Translations under genes and position numbers: made by a program
Part shown: positions 9,425-14,295 of the stretch, piece by piece
How the letters are laid out: every line of letters begins with the position of its first letter
How positions within the stretch are numbered: the stretch's first letter is position 1
Notes under the pieces: generated by a model
The model's database searches: none
Told to the model about the DNA's origin: nothing
The model's input: only the letters and a program-made list of their open reading frames with translations
Assembly (NCBI GenBank): GCA_035500275.1
Contig: DATJXI010000361.1
Coordinates: forward strand, 1-14,295
Direction: 5' to 3'
DNA: 14,295 nt
Source of the DNA: Roseiarcus sp035500275
GTDB lineage: Bacteria; Pseudomonadota; Alphaproteobacteria; Rhizobiales; Beijerinckiaceae

Positions 9425-10654
9425 ATGATCGCCGCGCTGTCCGAAGACGAGGCGGCCGGAGGCGGCATGCTTGCGACGAATATCGTCCATTTCGCGCGCG
9501 CATTGCGCGAAGCTGGCGTGCCGCTCGGCCCCGGGGCCGTGCTCGACGCTCTGGCGGCGGTCGAGGCCGCCGGGATCGGCGCCCGCGAGGATTTCTACGC
9601 GACGCTGCACGCGGTCTTCGTAAAGAAGCACGAGCACAGCCTCTTGTTCGATCAGGCGTTCCAGATTTTTTGGAAGCGCAAGGGCCTCCTGGAAAAGCTG
9701 ATCGCGATGCTGTCGCCACAGGCGCCGAGCGCCCGCAAGCCGCAGCGCGCGGAAGCGGGAGCGAGCCGGGTCGCCGACGCGCTGTTCAAATCGGCGGCTG
9801 AAGAGAATAAGACGGTCCCCTCGCTCGACCTCGACGCGCGCTTCACCATGTCAGACAAGGAAATCCAGCGGTCGAAGGATTTCGCCCAGATGAGTGCGGC
9901 CGAAATCGAGGAGGCCCGCAAGCTTATCAAGGCGCTCGTGATGCCCGAGGACCGGCGCCGCACCCGGCGCTACGCGCCTTCGGCGGCGCGACTTGAGCGG
10001 ATCGACGCGCGCAAGAGCTTCCGCCGGTCGCTGCAGCCCGGCGGCAAGATCGATCTCGAATTCCGCGCGGCGATCGAGCGTCCGCCCCCGATCGTGGCGC
10101 TCTGCGACATTTCCGGCTCCATGAGCGAATACACCCGGCTCTTCTTGCACTTCCTGCATGCGTTGAGCGAAACGCGTCGCGTCTCCACCTTCCTTTTCGG
10201 GACGCGCCTCACCAACGTGACAAGGGCCATGGCCGCGCGCGACCCGGACGACGCGCTCGCGCGTTGCTCGACGCTCGCGGTCGACTGGTCGGGGGGCACG
10301 CGCATCGGCGAGGCGCTCGCGAAATTCAACCGCGAGTGGTCCCGGCGCGTGCTCGGCCAGGGGGCGATCATGCTCATCTTCACCGACGGGCTCGAGCGCG
10401 ACAGCCTGCATCAGCTCGGCGCCGAGATGGAGCGGCTTCGCAAGTCGAGCCGCAAGGTGATCTGGGTGAATCCGCTTCTGAGATTCGATGGCTTCTCGGC
10501 CAAGGCGCAGGGAGTACGGGCGATGCTGCCGCATGTGGACGCTTTCCGGCCGATCCACAATCTCGCCAGCATGGCCGATCTCTGCAAGGCGCTCGCCCGC
10601 GGTCCCGACCAATCGCGCGACCCCAAGGCATGGCTGCGGGAGACCGCTGCCTGA
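9425..10654 (+). CDS. coxE: CoxE, von Willebrand factor A domain protein for hydroxylase maturation
   Basis: A 409-residue CoxE-family protein (VWA_CoxE). The N-terminal helical part opens with NIVHFARALREAGVPLGPG, which is typical. The C-terminal vWA domain carries an intact metal-ion site: DISGSMS at 228-234, GGTRIGEAL further on, and FTDG with Asp321. It pairs with the AAA+ protein CoxD, as MoxR ATPases and vWA proteins generally do, to remodel the target enzyme in the cytoplasm. The start is uncertain. The ATG at 9425 lacks a clear ribosome binding site; the in-frame ATG at 9467 has GGAGG 4 nt before it and begins right at the conserved region. A GTG at 9371 would overlap coxD and add residues unlike the family. 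Confidence 0.92.
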   Translation: MIAALSEDEAAGGGMLATNIVHFARALREAGVPLGPGAVLDALAAVEAAGIGAREDFYATLHAVFVKKHEHSLLFDQAFQIFWKRKGLLEKLIAMLSPQAPSARKPQRAEAGASRVADALFKSAAEENKTVPSLDLDARFTMSDKEIQRSKDFAQMSAAEIEEARKLIKALVMPEDRRRTRRYAPSAARLERIDARKSFRRSLQPGGKIDLEFRAAIERPPPIVALCDISGSMSEYTRLFLHFLHALSETRRVSTFLFGTRLTNVTRAMAARDPDDALARCSTLAVDWSGGTRIGEALAKFNREWSRRVLGQGAIMLIFTDGLERDSLHQLGAEMERLRKSSRKVIWVNPLLRFDGFSAKAQGVRAMLPHVDAFRPIHNLASMADLCKALARGPDQSRDPKAWLRETAA

Positions 10655-10700
10655 TCGGCCTTGCGGATCGAATTTGGCGGGGCCATTTTCGGGGCGAGCG

Positions 10701-10706
10701 AGGAGG
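10701..10706 (+). promoter_or_regulatory. Ribosome binding site of the CDGSH protein gene
   Basis: AGGAGG 5 nt before the ATG at 10712. It favours this start over the in-frame TTG at 10661, which would add 17 residues unlike the family. Confidence 0.75.
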
Positions 10707-10711
10707 GTTGC

Positions 10712-11344
10712 ATGAGCGAAGTCGTCGAGGGAAAATCGGCCGCGATTCGCTTCGACAGCCGACTTTGCATCCACGCCCGCCGCTGCGTCCTGACCGAGCC
10801 CGCGGTCTTCAAGGCGAACGTCGAGGGTCCGTGGATCGACCCGGACGCGGCGACCGCCGACGCGCTGGTGCGGGTCGCAATCAATTGCCCGTCGGGCGCC
10901 ATCCGGGTCGAGCGGCGCGACGGAGGCGAAGCGGAGGGCGCCCCTAAGGTCAATACGATCGCCCTGCGCGAGAACGGCCCGCTCGCCGTTCACGCCGAGA
11001 TCGAGCTCAACGGCGAGCGGATCGGAATGCGCGCGACGCTCTGCCGCTGCGGCCAGTCCAAGAGCAAACCCTATTGCGACGGCTCACATGCAGCGGCCGG
11101 CTTTGTCGCGACCGGCGAACCGGAGACGATCCAGAGCCAGCCGCTCGCCAAGCGGGACGGCCCTCTCAGGATCCGGACCCGTCAGAACGGACCGCTGAAA
11201 GTCGTGGGCCCGGTCGAGATCATTTCGGGGACGGGGCGCACCGTCCACCGGGTCGAGGACGCGGCGCTCTGCCGCTGCGGCCAGTCCGGCCATAAGCCGT
11301 TTTGCGACGGCGCTCACGCGAGGGTCGGCTTTACTGCGCCTTGA
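10712..11344 (+). CDS. Iron-sulfur protein with divergent 4Fe-4S domain and two CDGSH domains
   Basis: A 210-residue protein with three Fe-S modules. Residues 12-65 match the divergent mono-cluster ferredoxin domain Fer4_19 (YjdI-like), with C19, C25 and C59 in CPSGAI. Two CDGSH zinc-finger-type domains follow, each with a complete CxCx2Sx3PxCDG(S/A)H motif: C111, C113, C122 and H126, then C187, C189, C198 and H202. Such domains bind [2Fe-2S] clusters through three Cys and one His and act in redox sensing, cluster transfer or electron transfer. The gene sits 57 bp after coxE and 21 bp before the XdhC genes, on the same strand, so it is very likely part of the maturation unit. It is not one of the classical cox genes of Oligotropha. 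Its role here is unknown. Confidence 0.9.
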   Translation: MSEVVEGKSAAIRFDSRLCIHARRCVLTEPAVFKANVEGPWIDPDAATADALVRVAINCPSGAIRVERRDGGEAEGAPKVNTIALRENGPLAVHAEIELNGERIGMRATLCRCGQSKSKPYCDGSHAAAGFVATGEPETIQSQPLAKRDGPLRIRTRQNGPLKVVGPVEIISGTGRTVHRVEDAALCRCGQSGHKPFCDGAHARVGFTAP

Positions 11345-11365
11345 AGCGCGAGAAAGGCGTTCGAG

Positions 11366-11689
11366 ATGCTGACGCGAGAGGAAGACGTTTTGGACGCCGC
11401 CGAGGCCTGGCGCGATGAGGGGCGCGAGGTCGCCGTTGCGACTGTCGTCGAGACTTGGGGCTCCGCGCCGCGCCCGGTCGGGTCGCACCTCGTCGTCGAC
11501 GGCGAAGGCAATTTCCTCGGCTCCGTGTCCGGCGGCTGCGTCGAAGGCGCGGTGGTCGAAGAGGCAGCCGAGGTGATCGCAAGCGGCGCGCCGCGCATGC
11601 TCGAATTTGGCGTCGCGGACGAAACGGCGTGGCGGGTCGGACTCTCCTGCGGCGGGCGCATCAAGGTCTATGTCGAGAAAGTGACCTGA
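11366..11689 (+). CDS. XdhC/CoxF-family protein, N-terminal domain as a separate gene
   Basis: A 107-residue protein equal to the N-terminal XdhC_CoxI domain alone. Conserved motifs are ETWGSAPRPVGS at 29-40, GSVSGGCVEG at 52-61 and GLSCGGRIKVYVE at 92-104. In XdhC of Rhodobacter capsulatus, this family binds molybdenum cofactor, protects it and hands it to the apo-enzyme after sulfuration. The stop shares one base with the next start (TGATG at 11687-11691), so the two halves are translated together. It corresponds to the CoxF/CoxI role in classical clusters. The two-gene arrangement exists in other cox clusters, so this is not necessarily a broken gene. Confidence 0.9.
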   Translation: MLTREEDVLDAAEAWRDEGREVAVATVVETWGSAPRPVGSHLVVDGEGNFLGSVSGGCVEGAVVEEAAEVIASGAPRMLEFGVADETAWRVGLSCGGRIKVYVEKVT

Positions 11690-12393
11690 TGCGGCTTGAG
11701 ATACTCAAGGCGATGAATGCGGCGCGGCGCGAGCGGCGCGCCGCCGTCATTGTCACACGGCTCGGCGACGGCGAGCAGCGCTTTGTCGAAGCCGATGCGG
11801 CAGGCGCCGATCCGCTCGCCGAGGCGCTCGAGTCGGCGCTGCGCTCCGGCAAGAGCGGGACCATCACGGCCAGCGGCGGGGAGTATTTCCTCACCGTCCA
11901 GACACCCTCCCCGCGCCTGGTGCTCATCGGCGCGGTGCACATTTCGCAGGCGCTGGCGCCGATGGCGCGGCTTGCCGGCCTCGACGTCACCGTCATCGAC
12001 CCGCGCACCGCCTTTGCAACGCCCGAGCGGTTCCCCGAGACGCCGGTCATCGCGCAATGGCCGGACGAGGCGCTTGGCCCGGCGCCGCTTGACCGCTACA
12101 CCGCGGTCTGCCTCCTGACCCACGATCCGAAAATCGACGACCCCGCGCTCATCGCCGCGCTCAATAGCGACTGCTTTTATATCGGGGCGCTCGGCTCGAA
12201 GAAGACGCACGCCAAGCGGCTCGAGCGAATGCGCGCGAAAGGGTTCGGCGAGGAGGCGCTTGCCCGCATTCATGCGCCGATCGGCCTCGACATCGGCGCC
12301 GTCAGCCCGGCCGAGATCGCCGTCTCCGTCCTCGGAGAAATCGTCGCGGCGATGCGCAAGAAACCGTTGCGCTCCGAAAGCAAGGCCGCATGA
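11689..12393 (+). CDS. XdhC/CoxF-family protein, C-terminal Rossmann domain as a separate gene
   Basis: A 234-residue partner of the preceding gene, carrying the XdhC_C Rossmann domain. Motifs: LVLIGAVHISQAL at 77-89 (nucleotide-type loop; GAGH is more common), VIDPRTAF at 102-109, LLTHDPKIDD at 142-151, YIGALGSKKTHAKRLERM at 164-181, and the ending IHAPIGLDIGAVSPAEIAVS at 194-213. The first 70 residues are a small alpha/beta region without a recognised motif. Together the two proteins should rebuild a full XdhC that holds Mo cofactor for delivery to CoxL. The ATG overlaps the previous stop by one base, and the stop overlaps the next start as ATGA (12390-12393). Confidence 0.9.
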   Translation: MRLEILKAMNAARRERRAAVIVTRLGDGEQRFVEADAAGADPLAEALESALRSGKSGTITASGGEYFLTVQTPSPRLVLIGAVHISQALAPMARLAGLDVTVIDPRTAFATPERFPETPVIAQWPDEALGPAPLDRYTAVCLLTHDPKIDDPALIAALNSDCFYIGALGSKKTHAKRLERMRAKGFGEEALARIHAPIGLDIGAVSPAEIAVSVLGEIVAAMRKKPLRSESKAA

Positions 12394-13391
12394 AGTTCGG
12401 GTCGGTTCCGCTTTCGGAGGCGGAAGGCGCCATCCTCGCTCACGCCGTCCGCATCGACGGCGTCGCGCTCAAGAAGGGCGACGTCGTGACGGCGGAGCGC
12501 TGCAAGGCGCTTGCCGCCGCGGGCGTTAGCGAAGTCATGGCGGCCCGCCTCGAACAGGGCGACGTCGGCGAGGACGCGGCGGCGCGGCTCCTCGCCGTCC
12601 GCATTGCCGGGACGAACGTACGCCCTGCCCCGGCTTTCACGGGCCGCGTCAATCTGTACGCGGAGAAAGCCGGGCTCGCGCTCATTGACGCCGCCGCGAT
12701 CGACAGGGCCAACGCGCTTGATGAATCGATCACGGTCGCGACTTTGCCGCGCTTCCGCGTTGTGGCCGAGGGCGACATGGTCGCGACGGTCAAGATCATT
12801 CCGTTTTCGACGCGCGGCGATCTTCTTAAGGCGGCGCTCGAGGCGGCGGGGTCGGGCGCCGTCGCTGTTGCGCCCTTCCGGCCGCTGAAAATCGCGGTTG
12901 CTTCGACGCTCCTGCCCGGGCTCAAGACGAGCGTCGTCGCCAAGACCGCGCGGGCGCTCGAGGCGCGCCTCAAGCCGACGGGAGCGAGGGTCGTCGCCCA
13001 CGAAACGACGCCCCATGACATTGCGCCGCTCGCTGAGGTTCTCCAGCGCCTCGCGCCGGCGGCGGACGCCGTCGTCGTTTTCGGCGCCTCGGCGATCACC
13101 GACCGGCGCGACGTCATCCCGGCGGCGATCGCGGCCATCGGCGGACGGATCGAGCGGTTCGGCATGCCTGTCGATCCCGGAAACCTGCTTTTGCTCGCAT
13201 GCGCGGGCGACACGACGATCATCGGCGCTCCGGGGTGCGCCCGTTCGCCGAAGGAGAACGGCTTCGACTGGATTTTGCAGCGTGTCATCGCCGGAGTTCC
13301 GACATCCGACGCCGACATCCGCGGGATGGGCGTCGGCGGCCTTCTCATGGAGATCGCCTCGCGTCCGCAGCCGCGCGACCCGCATGAGTAA
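12390..13391 (+). CDS. Molybdopterin-binding (MoCF/MoeA-like) protein
   Basis: A 333-residue protein. The N-terminal part (1-160) resembles the MoeA-like opening: MKFGSVPLSEAEGAILAHAV, then a KKGDVVTAERCKALAAAGV segment. Residues about 166-310 form a MoCF_biosynth-type molybdopterin-binding fold. The MoeA loop GGxSxGxxD is replaced by FGASAITDRRD at 231-241, so molybdate insertion as in MoeA is doubtful; binding or channelling of molybdopterin is more likely. The C-terminal GMGVGGLLMEIASRPQP matches proteins I recall as fused to a nucleotidyltransferase (annotated 'molybdopterin-binding/glycosyltransferase family 2'). Here that second half is the next gene, in the +1 frame, overlapping by 8 bp. 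The start is coupled to the previous stop by ATGA. Confidence 0.88.
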   Translation: MKFGSVPLSEAEGAILAHAVRIDGVALKKGDVVTAERCKALAAAGVSEVMAARLEQGDVGEDAAARLLAVRIAGTNVRPAPAFTGRVNLYAEKAGLALIDAAAIDRANALDESITVATLPRFRVVAEGDMVATVKIIPFSTRGDLLKAALEAAGSGAVAVAPFRPLKIAVASTLLPGLKTSVVAKTARALEARLKPTGARVVAHETTPHDIAPLAEVLQRLAPAADAVVVFGASAITDRRDVIPAAIAAIGGRIERFGMPVDPGNLLLLACAGDTTIIGAPGCARSPKENGFDWILQRVIAGVPTSDADIRGMGVGGLLMEIASRPQPRDPHE

Positions 13392-14010
13392 CGTCGCCGC
13401 CGTTGTTCTGGCGGCAGGCCGGTCGTCGCGATTCCGCGCCGCAGGCGGCCTAGAGGAGACGAAACTCGTTGTTGAGCTTGACGGGAAGCCGATAATTCGG
13501 CGGGTCGTCGAGGCCGCGCTTGCCTCTGTGGCGCGCCCGATTGTGGTGGTGACCGGTCATGCGAGAGAGGCAGTCGAGCAGGCGCTGTCGGGCCTGCCGG
13601 TGACGATCGCGTTCAACCCAGACTACGCTCTGGGGCTTTCGACCTCTCTCCGGGCCGGCCTTGCCGCGGTCCCGCCCGAGGCGCACGGCGTGGTCGTGCT
13701 GCTCGGCGACATGCCGAAGGTGGACGTGAGGCTTATTGACGCGCTGATCTTGGCTTTCGAATCCCGTCCGCGAGCGGTTGCAGCGGCGCCTGTTTACAAC
13801 CGTAAACGTGGCAACCCCGTCATTCTCGGCCGCGCCTTGTTCGCTCAAACCGTGCGACTGACAGGCGACGTGGGGGCTCGCCGGCTGCTTGCCGCCTTGA
13901 ACGACGCGCAATTGGTGGAGATCGAGGCCGCCCGAAGCGACGCTGCGTTCGATGTGGATACGCCGAATGATTTGGCTTCCGCCCGGGAGCTCCTAGACCC
14001 CGGCGATTGA
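13384..14010 (+). CDS. mocA: MocA-type molybdenum cofactor cytidylyltransferase
   Basis: A 208-residue nucleotidyltransferase of the MobA/MocA family, which joins CMP to Mo-molybdopterin to give MCD, the cofactor form expected in CoxL. Motifs: LAAGRSSRF at 9-17 with K27 in the triphosphate-binding loop, GDMP at 108-111, RGNPVILGR at 142-150, GDVGARRLL at 161-169 and DVDTPND at 190-196. GDMP and the RGNP block favour MocA over the guanylyl-transferring MobA. The first loop is unusual: the Gly after SRx is displaced, and SRFRAAGG replaces the common SRMG-type sequence. The ATG lies within the last codons of the preceding gene. Specificity for CTP is inferred from motifs and context. Confidence 0.9.
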   Translation: MSNVAAVVLAAGRSSRFRAAGGLEETKLVVELDGKPIIRRVVEAALASVARPIVVVTGHAREAVEQALSGLPVTIAFNPDYALGLSTSLRAGLAAVPPEAHGVVVLLGDMPKVDVRLIDALILAFESRPRAVAAAPVYNRKRGNPVILGRALFAQTVRLTGDVGARRLLAALNDAQLVEIEAARSDAAFDVDTPNDLASARELLDPGD

Positions 14011-14034
14011 CAAGGGCCAACTCCCCCATTTAGT
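14007..14034 (+). promoter_or_regulatory. Possible sigma-70-type promoter for the FecR-domain gene
   Basis: TTGACA (14007-14012), overlapping the mocA stop, is followed after 16 nt by TTTAGT (14029-14034), a 4/6 match to the -10 box. It lies 39 bp before the next ATG. The consensus -35 makes it plausible, but the -10 is weak. Confidence 0.35.
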
Positions 14035-14073
14035 GGTTCCGTTAGGGCAGTTAGAATCTTTTGCCGGGGGCTC

Positions 14074-14295
14074 ATGGGGCGCCGCCACCCGTTGGTTGTG
14101 TTGGGTTGCCTCGTGGGGATGCTCGCGATCGGTGCGAGCGGTGCCGCGCGCGCCGTGGAGCCAATCGGCTCGACGACCGTCGCCCAGAACCAGGTCATCC
14201 GCGAGCTGGCCGGAGCATCAGGGTCGCTCGCGACCGGCGACTCCGTCTATCTGAACGAAATCGTGAAGACCGGCGCCGATTCGCTGGCCAAATTC
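14074..14295 (+). CDS. FecR-domain secreted protein (partial, runs off the right edge)
   Basis: The first 74 codons of an exported protein. Residues 1-28 form a signal peptide: MGRRHP basic start, a hydrophobic core LVVLGCLVGMLAIGASGA, and a cleavage-type ARA before VEP. What follows (ELAGASGSLATGDSVYLNEIVKTG, about 45-68) matches the opening of FecR domains, where a cell-surface or periplasmic protein senses or binds a ligand. The domain continues outside the window. It is separated from mocA by 63 bp, has no tight coupling, and is probably not part of the cox operon. The ribosome binding site is poor (GGGGG at 14066-14070). Membership in the FecR group is inferred from a short piece. Confidence 0.7.
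   Translation, partial: MGRRHPLVVLGCLVGMLAIGASGAARAVEPIGSTTVAQNQVIRELAGASGSLATGDSVYLNEIVKTGADSLAKF

Overview
The window comes from a high-GC bacterium, most likely an alphaproteobacterium of the Rhizobiales/Hyphomicrobiales (Bradyrhizobium, Rhodopseudomonas or Beijerinckiaceae-like). This rests on the strong GC bias at third codon positions, the rhizobial style of the LivHMGF proteins, and a cox-type molybdenum hydroxylase cluster. The placement is inferred from gene content, not from a marker gene.

Left part (1-3618, minus strand): a liv operon reading livH-livM-livG-livF. It encodes the two permeases and two ATPases of a branched-chain amino acid type ABC importer. livF runs off the left edge, and no periplasmic binding protein gene is visible. 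The junctions are tight (6 bp gap, 1 bp overlap, 4 bp ATGA overlap), so the genes are almost certainly co-transcribed. A 427-bp divergent intergenic region (3619-4045) separates this operon from everything to the right.

Middle and right part (4046-14010, plus strand): eleven same-strand genes. They are coxG, coxS, coxL, coxM, then coxD, coxE, a three-domain Fe-S protein (divergent 4Fe-4S domain plus two CDGSH domains), an XdhC/CoxF-type protein split into N- and C-terminal genes, a molybdopterin-binding (MoCF/MoeA-like) protein, and a MocA-type cytidylyltransferase. CoxS/CoxL/CoxM are the Fe-S, molybdenum and FAD subunits of a xanthine-oxidase-family hydroxylase. The S-L-M order and the active-site loop AVRGAGR in CoxL mark it as a form II ('putative CO dehydrogenase') enzyme. 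It lacks the Cys that binds copper in genuine form I CO dehydrogenase, so CO cannot be assumed as substrate. CoxG is a likely membrane-tethered quinone/electron-transfer partner. CoxD/CoxE, the XdhC pair, the MoCF protein and MocA form a coherent set for making the MCD cofactor, handling it and inserting it. Two GC-rich hairpins, one after coxL and one terminator-like after coxM, may set a ratio between structural and maturation genes.

Right edge (14074 onward): the start of a secreted FecR-domain protein, probably with its own promoter.

The most distinctive points are the DE-type maturation module serving a copper-less form II enzyme, the Fer4/CDGSH/CDGSH protein between coxE and coxF, the Y-to-V change in the form II signature, and the separated but overlapping MoCF and MocA genes, which I recall as one fused protein in related genomes.
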